A stretch of DNA of 64,000 nt, taken from assembly GCA_023238725.1 (NCBI GenBank), contig CM041550.1, positions 26,001,586 through 26,065,585 of the forward strand, read 5' to 3'. Below are positions 1-11,025 of this stretch, one piece after another. The DNA comes from Scortum barcoo. Lineage: Eukaryota; Chordata; Actinopteri; Centrarchiformes; Terapontidae. The translations under genes were made by a program, and so were the position numbers. Position 1 is the first letter of the stretch; each line of letters starts with the position of its first letter. The notes beneath the pieces were generated by a model. It did not search any database, had not been told where the DNA came from, and saw only the letters and a program-made list of their open reading frames with translations.

Positions 1-908
1 ATCCAGTTCTAACTTGCAATTACAAGGGGAGGGGGGAATAGAAAGCCATCTTGACTTGGATGGACTTTGTCAGGCAAATTGGGAGTTGGTGACATGGTAC
101 AAATCCCATAATCTAAAAACACAGGCCTTGAGACTCCCGCAGGGAGTATTCATAGACATATCGCCTTTCATGACACTTTTACAACGTATGGATACAGATG
201 TCTGGCTGGCAAAAGAAAGGAGTCTGCAGGGAAGGTGGTTGGGTCTGGTTATTGTGTGTGTACCATATGCTAGATATCCACCCCACCTAATCTCATCTCA
301 CCCTAATAGGGTAGGTTTTAGCCTAAAACAAATGCAAAGTTAATAATTGATGTGACAGGTTTAAATAACTAATATCATGAACATTGTTTATAGTCCCACT
401 CTGGCAATTCCAGCTCAAAGACTAACTTATCATTAAATCCACTTTTTGAGTTTGTAAATGACACCTACAGTCATTTCTATGACACTATGGATCTTTCCAG
501 TCTTTTCAGGTCCCATTGTGTCATTGCAACAGAGGTTATTTTCAATTTTGTAGAGAAAATCCAGTAATACTGTCCTCTAGACCTTAAAATATCTGTGAAA
601 AATAGGTCCTAGGCGTCACTCTGCCCCCCAGACTATGAGGCAATATCACGTTGTCTATTTGGTCGTTCTCTGCCTCTGCTGAGTCTGCTCAAGCCCTGCT
701 AAGCTAACATTCAACAAACTCTGCTCTGAAGCATCATCATTGACGCAGAGAGATTTAGTTCAGTACTGTTGCCACGTCAAGTCATTAAAGTGAAACATGA
801 GCCATACTGGCCACTATACAACACAAGTGAGTTATTGATCACCATCACATGTAACAGGTAGACTTTAAAACAGCTGAAAAATGCAAAAATGCATCAGATA
901 CACAACTG

Positions 909-924
909 TTTTTTTTTTTTTTTT
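909..924. repeat. Poly-T homopolymer (16 nt)
   Basis: An uninterrupted run of T, which on the minus strand could be the A-tail of an old retroposed copy. No recognisable element body lies next to it, so it is listed as a simple repeat only. Confidence 0.8.
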
Positions 925-1326
925 GAGTATTTTCTGGTGAATAGGTGTATAATTCGGGTAACTCACATAAAATTAGCCACTCAGTTGTTGCTGCTGTATG
1001 TTTTCTGTTGTTGCCATCACATGACAAGCCACAAAGGCAAGCTGAAAAAGTTCAGTCAAACTCCCTCTCCTCACAGTGCATGTTTGATGGCGGGCTGTTG
1101 TCGCATTTACATCTAAACGTGAGTGACTGCAGCCGTCTCTGCAGACTCTGTATCTGAAACAACCTACATTTTTCCTCTCGAATTATTTCATTCATGAGCA
1201 TGAATTACTCATTTGCGCTCTCTAAGTGCTGTTACTAACAGAAGGACCTGAAGCTCAGGTCAGTTATAGAAGAGCACAGAGTGTGAGCAGCTGCTCAACT
1301 TATGAGCCCTGAGTACCTCATTGTAT

Positions 1327-1348
1327 ACACACACACACACACACACAC
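1327..1348. repeat. (AC)11 microsatellite
   Basis: Eleven uninterrupted AC units read directly from the sequence. It is one of many CA/GT arrays in the window, a density typical of fish genomes. Confidence 0.95.
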
Positions 1349-2635
1349 CTATATAGCTTTTTTACCCATGACACTTGGTGGGCTCCATAAAAATGTAATT
1401 GAAGTGTATGAATATTTCACCTCTTTAAAATCCAACACAGAAAAATAAGCAAATGTTCCTTCATACTGAATTAAAGTAAAACTGAAGATAGGAAAAGAAT
1501 GAGAAGGTAAACTGCTGCCAGGAGCTGAGGGCATGACGAACGGACTGCAGGAAGAAGGGAAGAAGAAAAGAGAGGTATTCATAAATCAAAGTTGATGGGG
1601 GTGTGTAAGTCTCCCCCCCTTCACCGCACACTCCTCCACCCACAATGCCTCGCTCCCCTTATATTACTTTAATTGAAGTCGTTTAATAATTCTGAAACTA
1701 TTTTGCCCTGAGCGTACGCTACCCATAAATCCCCAGTTCTGTACACACGCTTAAGCTACACTTAACATTCCTCCATGCCACTTAATCTTTCATCTATCCC
1801 TCTGCCCCCTGCGCCTCCCCCCTCCACCCTGTCTCTGTCTGTGTCTTCTCCCTCTTTTATCCTTCACGTCAATCCCCTTTAAATTCCCCCGCCATCTCTC
1901 TGTTTTTCACTTTGCCTGTCTGCTACATCTTGTTTCATTTAATTATCAGTCTTGTCAACCTGTCCACAACCTGTTTGTTTGTCTGTCTATTCAAGTCCTC
2001 ATTTCTGACCTTCTGTTGCAGCACATGCAAAGGTAGGAATTACTGTATGTTGAACATTTTTTTGTTTCTCCCTTAGGTCACTAGCTTTAATCTGAGGGGA
2101 GGATAAGTGCAGTTTGCTCATTTGTGTGTGTGTAAGTGTGTGTTCAGTGCCCCTGAGGTTGAAGCTGGAATACCTCTGCCTGCTGTGTGTGGGGAGTATC
2201 AAATGTGTGCAAAGGTGGAGGCTAATTATATCCCTGACCTTTGTCTCCTCTTCCCAAACTGCAAATAGTCAGCGGCCATGTTGTGGTGCACACACACTCT
2301 CACCAACCTTCATCCCCTGAAAATAATGTTTAGAAATGTATAAAATTAAAGGAAGCTCTTTGAGAGCTACAACCAGACAGGTAGATTATTTTTAAGAATT
2401 ACATTGCCAAATTCAAGAGAGCGGGATCATGGAACGTACATTCTCTGGTTCCCCCTGTGCACCCTTAACTGGGCCAGACTCACATCCTTTAGAGAATTTG
2501 ACACAACTACAAGAGAATACTTTTTACATTTGTTAAGTTGCATCTACACAAAAGAAGATGATTAAATTGAACTGACTGATTTGTGCAAAAATCTTTACTA
2601 CTACTTTATGCCTGTTAAAATGTTAAAATTCTTCT

Positions 2636-2755
2636 GTATTCAGAGTCAGAGTCAGTTTTTATTTGTCAATTTCTTCACATGTGCTTGACATACAAAGGAA
2701 TCGAAAATTACGTTTCTCACTATCCTATGCGTTACATGGACAACAGTAAAGTGCA
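2636..2755 (-). mobile_element. 3' tail of a LINE/SINE-type retroposon
   Basis: Read on the minus strand, the segment ends in an ATAAAA-type motif followed by an (ACTCTG)-like hexamer tail; on the plus strand this appears as repeated GAGTCA followed by TTTTTATTTGTCAATTTC. The run about ACATGTGC, then ACATACAAAGGAATCGAAA and TTACGTTTCTCACTATCC, matches from memory a common teleost interspersed repeat that ends LINE-mobilised copies. Only the terminal ~120 bp is present, as expected for 5'-truncated retroposition. The family name could not be settled without a library search. Confidence 0.65.
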
Positions 2756-2790
2756 GATGCACAATCATGTATTCATGATTTATATAGACT

Positions 2791-2909
2791 AGATCAGTCT
2801 ATATAAATGAGTTAGACTAAATATTATATATATAGCCTATATTAGTCTATATAAATGAGTTAGACTAGATATTATATATATAGCCTATATTAGTCTATAT
2901 AAATGAGTT
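2791..2909. repeat. 48-bp minisatellite, about 2.4 copies
   Basis: The motif AGTCTATATAAATGAGTT starts at 2796, 2844 and 2892, exactly 48 bp apart, and the copies differ at only one or two positions. The unit is AT-rich and internally near-palindromic (AGTCTATATA against TATAGACTAG). The high copy identity points to a recent tandem duplication. It directly follows the retroposon tail at 2636-2755, a common place for tandem expansion. Confidence 0.9.
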
Positions 2910-3176
2910 CCTCTCAAGTTTAGTTTTTTTTCTTATGTATTGACTTGTATACTGCTGCTCGAGTGAGGGTTAAGGGTTCAGAAATTCAGATTCAATACGC
3001 AGAGAGGACCTTTAGCCCACACACTGACCTAACTAAACAAAACCTTACTTCCTCCTTGTTTCAGAATAGGCATTATAAATAGAGACTGTGTTTGTCTTAT
3101 TTTGGAGAAAAAACTGTGACCACACCTATCCTTTTCCTCCCTGTAGAAATGCAACAAGGAAAGAAATAGTTGGCCC

Positions 3177-3194
3177 TTTTTTTTTTTTTTTTTT
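3177..3194. repeat. Poly-T homopolymer (18 nt)
   Basis: An uninterrupted run of 18 T. No adjacent retroposon body could be recognised. Confidence 0.85.
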
Positions 3195-3576
3195 GGCATT
3201 TAGAATTTTGCATTTTGGCAGTCCAGTTATATTCAAAGCAAAAAAACAATGCATTATTGACATTAGCTGCAGACCTCCAACAAGTAACAGTAGGAAGAAA
3301 GGATTAACAACAAAACAAAAAAGAAACTTGTGTGAATAAGACTGTTGCAGTCGATGATTCTGTCTCGACTCTACAGTAAGTGCCCAGTATTGCAGACAGG
3401 TGTTCAGAAAGCTTCACCTCACCCCTAACTGTGAGGAAAAGCACCCAGACTTGGAGTTCCATTTATTCTGATGTGTGGTGGTGCATTAGGCCTTCACCTA
3501 TGGGCAAAAGTGTCAAGAATTGATGAATAAGTCACAGCACTCTTACTTGAAGCCCTTCTCCCGCACCTCTGCATGG

Positions 3577-3617
3577 GGCAGTGCATTTAGTTCACACCTT
3601 GAACTAAATACACTGCC
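3577..3617. repeat. 18-bp inverted repeat with 5-nt loop
   Basis: The left arm at 3577-3594 (starting GGCAGTGCATTTAG) pairs with the right arm at 3600-3617 (ending ACACTGCC) with a single mismatch at 3584/3610, leaving a 5-nt loop (3595-3599). The loop is too short and the stem too short for a usual microRNA precursor. It could be the core of a small palindromic element or a mutation product. No transcript evidence is visible. Confidence 0.8.
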
Positions 3618-4204
3618 ACCATTGTGCTCTCAAGTTGGAGAGATGAAAAGAAAAGAGAAATAGACATTGGATGAGGATGGTGCTGTGAACCATGGCTCTC
3701 ATGCTGTGTTGAAGTATTCATTTACTGGACGTGGAGGTAAAATGGCTTCTCCATTCAACACCTGCACCCACTGATTTTTGTCCTTCATATTTTTCACACT
3801 TTTTGCCTTAACTGAAAGGCATTTTAGTCACCCTGTAAGAATTTTGATCTTTTTCATTTACCTATCCACAACCCACCTTTCTTCTTTCTCCCACTCAAGC
3901 CCTATCATTACATAGTTCCAGAAACTGCTCACAAAGTGCTTCAGCACTGCTGGATACCGGAGCAAGGGCAGCATAGATGGACTGTAATAATCCCATCCTA
4001 TAGACCCAGCTAAGTTTAAATTGTTACCTCACTCAGAGAGAAAATATGTATTCAAATCAAACAGATCATTTGATTAACAATAAATCCTCATGGAAATTTT
4101 TTCTGTAGTGCAACCTGAAGGTTTGATGTGAAAGCACAACTGCTGTGGACAGAAAACAGGCTAACTTTAACTCAATATAGCACCTTTAAGACAATTTCAA
4201 AGAT

Positions 4205-4239
4205 TTTTATATCTTGTCTTTAAAAGACAAGATATAAAA
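4205..4239. repeat. Perfect 17-bp inverted repeat, 1-nt spacer
   Basis: Arms 4205-4221 and 4223-4239 are exact reverse complements around a single A at 4222. Such a near-perfect palindrome can extrude as a cruciform, and often arises by template switching during replication. The T-rich outer arm is followed by further AGACA-type sequence. No coding context was found on either side. Confidence 0.92.
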
Positions 4240-4473
4240 GACACACAAGACAATGTACAGAGACACATGTTAACAAGATCAAGGGATAAAACAGAATAAA
4301 TTCAAGAACAAAAATGCACGTTTTAGTGTAGATTTCAGGTTGATAGTTAACATTTAATTTAATAAAAGGCAGTGGCAAACAAAAAAAAACTTAGTTTAAA
4401 GGAACTGGGAGTAGAACCAATCTTTTATTTTTTCTTTTGTTTGTTGGTACCAGATATGTGGGGCAAAAAAATC

Positions 4474-4516
4474 TAATAATAATACATAATAAATAATAAT
4501 AATAATGATAATAATG
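4474..4516. repeat. (AAT)n imperfect microsatellite
   Basis: A run of TAA/AAT triplets with interruptions at about 4484 (ATAC) and 4507 (ATGA). It creates a spurious Tyr-rich frame on the minus strand. Confidence 0.9.
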
Positions 4517-5421
4517 CTTCTCCACACTTATTTTTGACTCCTGGGACACTAAGGAAGACCCATCCCCACATGATCTCAGAGTTCTGATGGTGTATAACAG
4601 AGCGGCACAGTTCTCAGTTTTCAACATGTAGGACATGAGACATGTCCTTTAGTTTTCTTTAAGCTGACTCTGTGCTCATGTTCTAGATGGTAAAATGTCT
4701 ACACACACTCTTTAATACCAGGAGTTAAGGATGAACACTGACTTTTAATTATGCTGCTTGGATGCCAAAAAAAAACTTTTCTATTCATTCTTTGTAACCG
4801 AACTAAATTTTGGCACACTGAATCATCAGTCAGTGACACTTAGTGGGGTCACACTCTTTTGGTAATAGTATTATATACAAGAATATAATAAAAAAATGAT
4901 AAATGCTCAACAACTTGAATACACAGTTCAAATGCATGTTCAGAAATGGTATACATAATATATTAAATACTATGCATTATATAAAATGCTGATTAACCAT
5001 GAATAAAGTCATCATTTACAATGTATAAAACTGTTTATTTAATGGTGATGTGTTACAAAGTGGTTCAGTAAAAAGTCATATTACATTTGTGCACCAAAAC
5101 TTAGCTTTATGGAAGTAAAACAACATTAAATCAGTAACAGAGAGAAAAGAAATAACAAGAAATGTCTTGAAAAAATAGATGAGAGAGAAAGGACTGAATA
5201 AACAGAACTAAAAGAATTGCCCAAATGTACCCATTTCCTTATCTTGTAATCTATCTGAACACTTTAAAGTGTTTTCTATTGTATCCCCTTCTCTCTGCAC
5301 CACTCAGTCTGGCTGTCAGTCAGCCGGTGCAGACAGTACGTGTCAGCAAACCGCTGAGAGCCAGGATCTTGTATTCCCTTGTAACAGATGGGGGAGTATA
5401 TAAAGCATTAGCATTCCCTTG

Positions 5422-5441
5422 TTCACACACACACACACACA
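5422..5441. repeat. (CA)n microsatellite
   Basis: A short CA array read directly. It produces a His-Thr run in a chance frame on the plus strand. Confidence 0.85.
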
Positions 5442-6551
5442 ATGACCTCTCTGCTCCCTGCAACCTCCTTCCTCCTGCCTTACAATGTATGCACATGGCT
5501 GCTTGGGTCAGGGTACATGCACAGTATGTGTGTGTTTGTGTGGACGTGTACACTGTTCAGGTTTTACTTCATTTGTCCCATTGGGATTTCACAGTAAATA
5601 CTAAGATATGTGTTAGCAGTGCAAGTATTACTCAGAGGCATCGTGTAATTAATTAATTTCCCAAGTTTGAGTTCTCTGGGGAAAATGAAATTTGGTAAAA
5701 ACACTTGTACCCTAGAATAAAAAGAGGGCGTTATGGCTTTATAAATTCTTAACTCCAGGTGTAGCAAAGGAAAGGCTCTGGTACTAAAATATTCCCTATA
5801 TTCAGTAGAGCTAGAAATCAGACGATCCAAAAGATTTAGTATTAGTAGAGGATGTCTTGCTTTATCAAACATTAGTGAATAGTTTGTTCTGGTTCAACAC
5901 AGTGTCCTCAGACACTGAAATGTCCCCTCATTTCAACCTCTATGTTAGTGTTTGTAATGACCACAAACAAATAGCAGCACATTTGAAAATGAATGAATAG
6001 GTTAGGAAATTTAGAAAATAGAAAGCTAAGGGTGACTGAACCTTCATAAAATCCAGACTGATTGTATCAGTTATCACATCATATCGTAAGTGCCGAAGCA
6101 CCACTGGATGTTGGGGAGGATACAGAAAACAGTCAAACACCACTTGTCTCCCACTCAACCTAGCAGTGAGACTAAACATAACACATGGTGAAACTTTACT
6201 TTCAGGGGGTAATCAGACAACACCCAGTCATTTAGGCCAGAATGAATATAAAGTGTGGAAAGAGCACAAATAAGATTGAGTATCTGTAATTACTATATCC
6301 ATGTACTGGAGTGCCTGCATGTGACATCACAGATCCAGTATCCACCATACACATGTTCCACACACTAACAGTCAGAGGAAAAATTCCACGTATAAAGTGC
6401 TTTCAAACTGAATCAGATGTGTCGTAACAATAAAAAAAAAATAGACACAGAGTTGGAAACTTCATAAACACATAAACCTAAGGCAGAAGTAGGAAATTTG
6501 TATAAAAATAATATTTAGTCATAGTTGCTGAGACTGTCTCTGTGTCCTGAC

Positions 6552-6920
6552 TGCTCCTGCTGCCTAAGACCATTGGACAGGAATCCACCACACCTGAATC
6601 AAAACAACCAATCAGAGCAGAGTATCTGACAGAGCTTCAGTCACTGTTCCTACACTGGCTTCACTCCACCAACCATGCATTAACTCAGAGCAGACAAACA
6701 ACTGAACGACCAAGCAAGGAGAAAACAACATGTTTGTAGTTTGCATGAAAGATAAATAAACAAAATAGCAACAGCAAAGAAGAGCAATGAATTAGACTAA
6801 GCAATGCTGCGAGGAGGGGCTTTGGAGGAGAGTTGGTGTGTATTGCTGGAAGAGGAGCAGTGAGCTGAAAATGTATACTTGCTGTAATTTTCAAAATAAG
6901 AACACTTTCAGATGGGAAGA
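6552..6920. repeat. Interspersed repeat family A, copy 1
   Basis: This segment aligns with 29448-29780 in the same orientation. The best block holds GGACA(G/A)GAATCCACCAC, CACCTGAATCAAAACA and CCAATCAGAGCAGAGTATCT, the last identical in both copies. Similarity continues more weakly through GACCAAGCAA and AATTTTCAA up to about 6920. The two copies carry different small insertions. I see no coding remnant, so a non-autonomous DNA transposon or other short repeat is likely, but the class is not determined. The end of this copy carries an 8-bp-arm palindrome at 6921-6937. Confidence 0.75.
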
Positions 6921-7919
6921 TCAGGAGAATCTCCTGAACGTATCGACCGGAGCTTAAACTACTTCCTTCTTCCTTCTGACCTAAATGTCATCAAACCTAG
7001 ATTTTCTTTCTCCCAGCTGATCTTGAAAAAGCTTTTGCGGTGTGACTACAGAGATAATATCTGACATCTACAGTTCCTGGTCAAAACAGAACCAACATTA
7101 AATTGTATGTTCATACAATGTTACACACAGACAACATTCATCCTCTATTTCAGTGAAAGACAAACTAGCAATGAGGTTTGAAGCCTTGTCCCTGCCCTTG
7201 TGTGTCATTACCTCATCCTGTGTTGAACCATGTCCAACCTATTCCCAGATGCTGCGCCTGTGTGTCATCAATATTCAAGATATGCTGTCCCTTATCTGAT
7301 TGCTCCAGTGAAGCAGTTCATTTCTTAAGCCTGTTACTGAGAGCTTGAAGATGCATAGGACGATACAAGCAATCACAAAACAAACGCTCCGCATGCAACG
7401 TCACTTCAAGTGCTGATTACTTTCTTTACTGGGGAGTAATTAGCACCTTAAGAGGAACAGGTAGGTTCAGAGATGTGATCCCCATGAGATTTAGAGAGTT
7501 AGTTTAATCTCACCAGGGTTAGAATGCATTTCTCATAGGTTTTCTCACAGGAGGTGTTATCAGAGCGGACACATGTTTAAAAGCACAGTCAGATACAAAC
7601 ACATTCACAACAATATGAGGAATAATTACACAAAGCTTCTATAATCTGATACTGCTACAGTGTTACAGTGTTTATGCATATTGCATTCAGATACAGTAAA
7701 CTGTAGTTCAAGTAAAATCCTACTGTTACCTTAGTTCAGTGGTTATCAAAGTGTGGGGTGGTAGGCATTGGAAATGTGGTGTGGATGTGCAGATTTTTGA
7801 CAGGGCTATACAGAAAAATAGCTTAGCAGGCAAACATGTCAGTCTGAACAAAAATCAAAGGAACATGATGACACTTAGCTTCCTAGTGTGTGCACTGTCA
7901 ATATAGCAGGAGAAAAAAC

Positions 7920-7927
7920 ATTTATAG
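7920..7927. repeat. hAT target-site duplication, left copy
   Basis: The octamer ATTTATAG is repeated exactly at 9403-9410. Its length, and T at position 2 with A at position 7, fit the known hAT duplication pattern nTnnnnAn. Confidence 0.6.
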
Positions 7928-9402
7928 AAGGGGTGTAATGGTACAGGTACATAAACCATTCTGTATGGGATGTTTGGTTTGGTATAAAACTTCCCGTGAT
8001 CCAAACAAATACAGTCAGATATTCTATTCGAGTCAGAAGTCGCTTATGTCTTTGAATTCTAATTAATTTAAGACAGCAAAAATGTTTCAAATAGTAGAAC
8101 AAGACAAAGCAAATTTCAAGGAAATTCCTTCTTCCCACAGGCATGCAGGCAGCCTTTCACTGCAGATTCAGACTGAGAACTAATGCTATAAGAGTGTTTA
8201 TCAGTGCTGATATGCAGTCCTTGAGCCTCGCTATAATGTACCGTCACCTGTGCATTTCATTCAAATCTGTTGTGCCTAGCTTGTAACATAAGCTGCAGTT
8301 GTTCAGGAATTATCACCTGCATGTCTGTGAAGCAGGACCGGCTCCACAGATAGGATGCTTTGTGCACACCATACATTTACATTACAGAAAGCTGAAAGTG
8401 TCCTTTTTCCACTGCAGCATAACTGCTGCATACAGTTTGGCAAACAAGCAGGTGATGTGACCAAGGTCAATAAACAGCTGAAAACTCTCACAACAATAAT
8501 GAGCTTTGAAACTACAACTTCAGTTTCAGTGACACTACCTCTCAAAACCATGATCCTGAAATCCACAGAACCAAATGGTGAAGACAGTCCCATTATGAAG
8601 GAAACCAATGATTCTGTTAGAGTGAACCTGCAAAACAAATACTCTAACTTCTAGCTTGAACTTCTAGCTTGATTCAAGGTTGAGAGGGTATTTTCAACGA
8701 CTGAGATTGTCAGTGCCAACAGTGTGTCCATACGGAACAGAAGATATTGCATACTGTTACAAAAACATAGGAGTCTTAAGAACATTTCCTGCTAATGCTT
8801 CCAACAAGTTACCTTCATAAAACTTAATGAGATCTCAAAACACAGTCCACATCTTTTAATACACCCATAGTTCTGGAAAGTTCGAATTAAAGAATCTGGC
8901 ACTACGTATTTGATTGTGACAGCGGTTTGCAAGAGGACAAATCAGAATTTTTCATCTGTTTCTCAAATACTGGCCATGTGGACCTTCAAATGAAGTTGAT
9001 ATATTAGTGAAATAAATGACATGCTTGAAAAATTTAGTCCAAATCAAAGCGCATTTCTTTTAAGGTTTTGATTAAGCAGAGCTTACACAACCATGGATGA
9101 AGAAGTCTTTTAAATACTCAAAAAACAGAAATTTGAGAGAAAATCTCCAACAGACTTTTCTTGAGAATACTTTCTCAACTCATCCATTTTACTCTTATTA
9201 TATTATATAAATATAATACCGTAAAACCGTGCCTGTTCTGAACAGGCCAATTGCGTGGCCTTCAGCATTGCTGCATGAAGCTTTCTTGAGAACTGCTCAT
9301 CCAAACAACTTCACACTCCACACCACACTTCCTTTGGTCCTCAGCAAGAACACCTTCCAAATAATCAAATAATCAAAGGATTGACATAAAGAGACTCCCT
9401 CC
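7928..9402 (+). mobile_element. Decayed hAT DNA transposon (about 1.48 kb)
   Basis: The left end reads AAGGGGTGTAATGGTAC followed by alternating GGTTTGGTAT text. This resembles the CAGGGGTGTAACGGTAC termini of a common fish hAT family (from memory). A transposase relic lies inside at 8355-8783, in the same direction. An 8-bp direct repeat flanks the element (7920-7927 and 9403-9410) and fits the hAT target pattern. The right end (ACTCCCTCC at 9394-9402) is only a weak inverted match to the left end, and ACCGTAAAACCGTG near 9220 resembles sub-terminal sequence of the same family. The element is too short and too broken to be autonomous. Left end and coding relic are well supported; the exact right end is inferred. 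Confidence 0.68.
8355..8783 (+). pseudogene. hAT (ZBED-like) transposase relic
   Basis: An open frame at 8355-8654 carries a segment (residues about 33-97) resembling the middle of ZBED/hAT transposases, including TVSVxLPL-like SVSVTLPLKTMIL and the acidic EDSPIMKE followed by NLQNKY. A second block in another frame, 8679-8783, begins VERVFSTTEIVSANSV, which matches the C-terminal dimerisation motif (SERVFSTAG in the family). About 120-150 residues that normally lie between these blocks are missing. The junction carries a perfect tandem 13-bp duplication (8646-8658 and 8659-8671), which suggests a deletion repaired with copied filler. The N-terminal BED finger and the first catalytic region are not recognisable. 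It cannot encode an active enzyme. Confidence 0.72.
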
Positions 9403-9410
9403 ATTTATAG
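9403..9410. repeat. hAT target-site duplication, right copy
   Basis: ATTTATAG, identical to 7920-7927. A chance octamer match within this distance in AT-rich DNA is possible at the few-percent level, so support comes mainly from the element between the two copies. Confidence 0.55.
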
Positions 9411-11018
9411 ATAATAAACTAAGCTAATGACAATATGGTCATATGTTGATCCACTAGAAACTCTTTGAGCTACTGATACATAATTTAAGAAACACTGACT
9501 GCAACATTGTTACATCTAACATGGTCACTGGAACATAAGTTAATAGAGATATGGCAGCATTTCAATAGAAGAACATGACCACAATTCTCAAAGGTCAAAA
9601 TGTTGCATGTGACAGATAGTAGAAATGTCACATATTGTAGTCATCAATTTGTCATTTGAACCAACCTTTTATTTTCCCAGGGATCAGGTTGTAACAGGAA
9701 AACACATAATACAAAATACTGCTACTGTTTATTAAGCTTGGTAAAACAAATATTCATTTCAAATGTAACTGAAAACATGGAGAAGGTCAGTGAGGGAGGT
9801 TTGAGCGGCTGCTCGGTACACATGCATGTGCATAACATACTGCACATCCTCCAAAAATTTGTTATGTGCTGGAAAAAAGACACACACACACGCAGTGTGT
9901 GAGCCAGCTCTGGGAGGGACAGTGTGACAGATTTGCCTTGTTGTCATTTTTGTCACAGTCATCTCCAGTGAGGGACTGCTGGGTTCAGAAGGAGAGGGAA
10001 TGTGGAGGTAAAAAAAAGGCAAGAGAGAGAGAGGAGACTTACTGAAAAAGCACATGGTGGAGGAGGAAGAGTGCATCTTATGTTTCTTTCACAGGACTGT
10101 TTGCAGCATGAATTTATGTCATGATACATTTCTCAGCAGTTTACCTGAGGCTGTTACCTCTGGATGCACTGCAGGATGTACTCCATTCGGTAGCTCATTC
10201 AACTTCTGAGTGAACTGAGTTGAAGGAATTTTCTGAATCACAAATGAAAGAAGCTACAGTGAGGAGCTTGACTTTTTCAACCCAAATCCATTCAGCCTGT
10301 CTGGTTACTTTTTGCCAGAGCAGGATGGGAATGTTACCCCTCACAATGTGATTGTACTTCTGAGACAACATGGGTTACCTTCACACTGCATGATGTTCTC
10401 ATGTCTCATGTCGAACTTGCACTACGCTTTTTTTCCCCAAAGACTTTTCATATATTTTTGTAGAGATTAAAAGAGATATAAAGTGATGGCTGCTTTTTAT
10501 GTTGAAAAAAAAAATAGAAAGAATACACCCATGGTCTCAGATTCAGAGATCTGTAGCCAGGTTAATCTCAGACTTCCAGACAAGTCAGAGTAAACTTTTG
10601 ATTGTCTGCACAGGATCAGCTGTCAGCTCTTATTGTCGTGACAATTCTGACAAAATCATTTTGGTTTGATATAGTGACCTTTAAAGACACGAAGTCCAGC
10701 TGTGGGACTATCAGCAATGTGATTTACTGTGATTTACTGTGATTACACAGTCTACAGGAAGGCTTTCTCTGATGTCATCATCGGTGCTGCACAGGGACGA
10801 CAATTTAAAACCAACAAAAGACATGCAAACAGCCAGTCATCTGCTGACCCTTAGACTCTTAACTAGTCCCCTTGTGCCTCTGAAAACACAAAATGAGACA
10901 AAAGTTGCCCAAACCAGTCATGTCAAATACAGACAAGACAATTTAAGTTTTTACAAAGAACTTGTAAGACAGCAGCACTTTGTGCAGCACTCCAAAAAGA
11001 GCTCAAGAGTGAATAAAT
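9411..11018. other. Non-coding interval between two transposons
   Basis: No gene or element recognised. Frames at 9759-10076 (minus) and 10739-11020 (plus) look like chance. A 10-bp tandem (TGTGATTTAC, 2.7 copies) lies at 10719-10745. Confidence 0.55.
10719..10745. repeat. 10-bp tandem repeat, 2.7 copies
   Basis: Unit TGTGATTTAC, copies identical as read. Confidence 0.85.
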
Positions 11019-11025
11019 AATAGGT
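11019..11025. repeat. LTR target-site duplication, left copy
   Basis: AATAGGT is repeated exactly at 11446-11452, directly outside TG...CA termini. Retroviral-type integrases usually give 4-6 bp, so one or two of the seven positions may match by chance. Confidence 0.6.

Larger units (their letters stand above)
1..2635. other. Non-coding interval, no gene seen
   Basis: Short open frames on both strands (largest 109 codons at 14-343) match no family I recognise and show no supporting splice or promoter context. The interval holds a 16-T homopolymer (909-924), an (AC)n run near 1327-1348 and a pyrimidine-rich stretch around 1780-1990. Nothing else could be supported. Confidence 0.6.

Noticed and set aside
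7738..7760. CAGTGGTTATCAAAGTGTGGGG, resembling a hAT/Charlie terminus
   Set aside because: It lies outside the better supported hAT limits (7928-9402), has no partner end, and may be an independent fragment.
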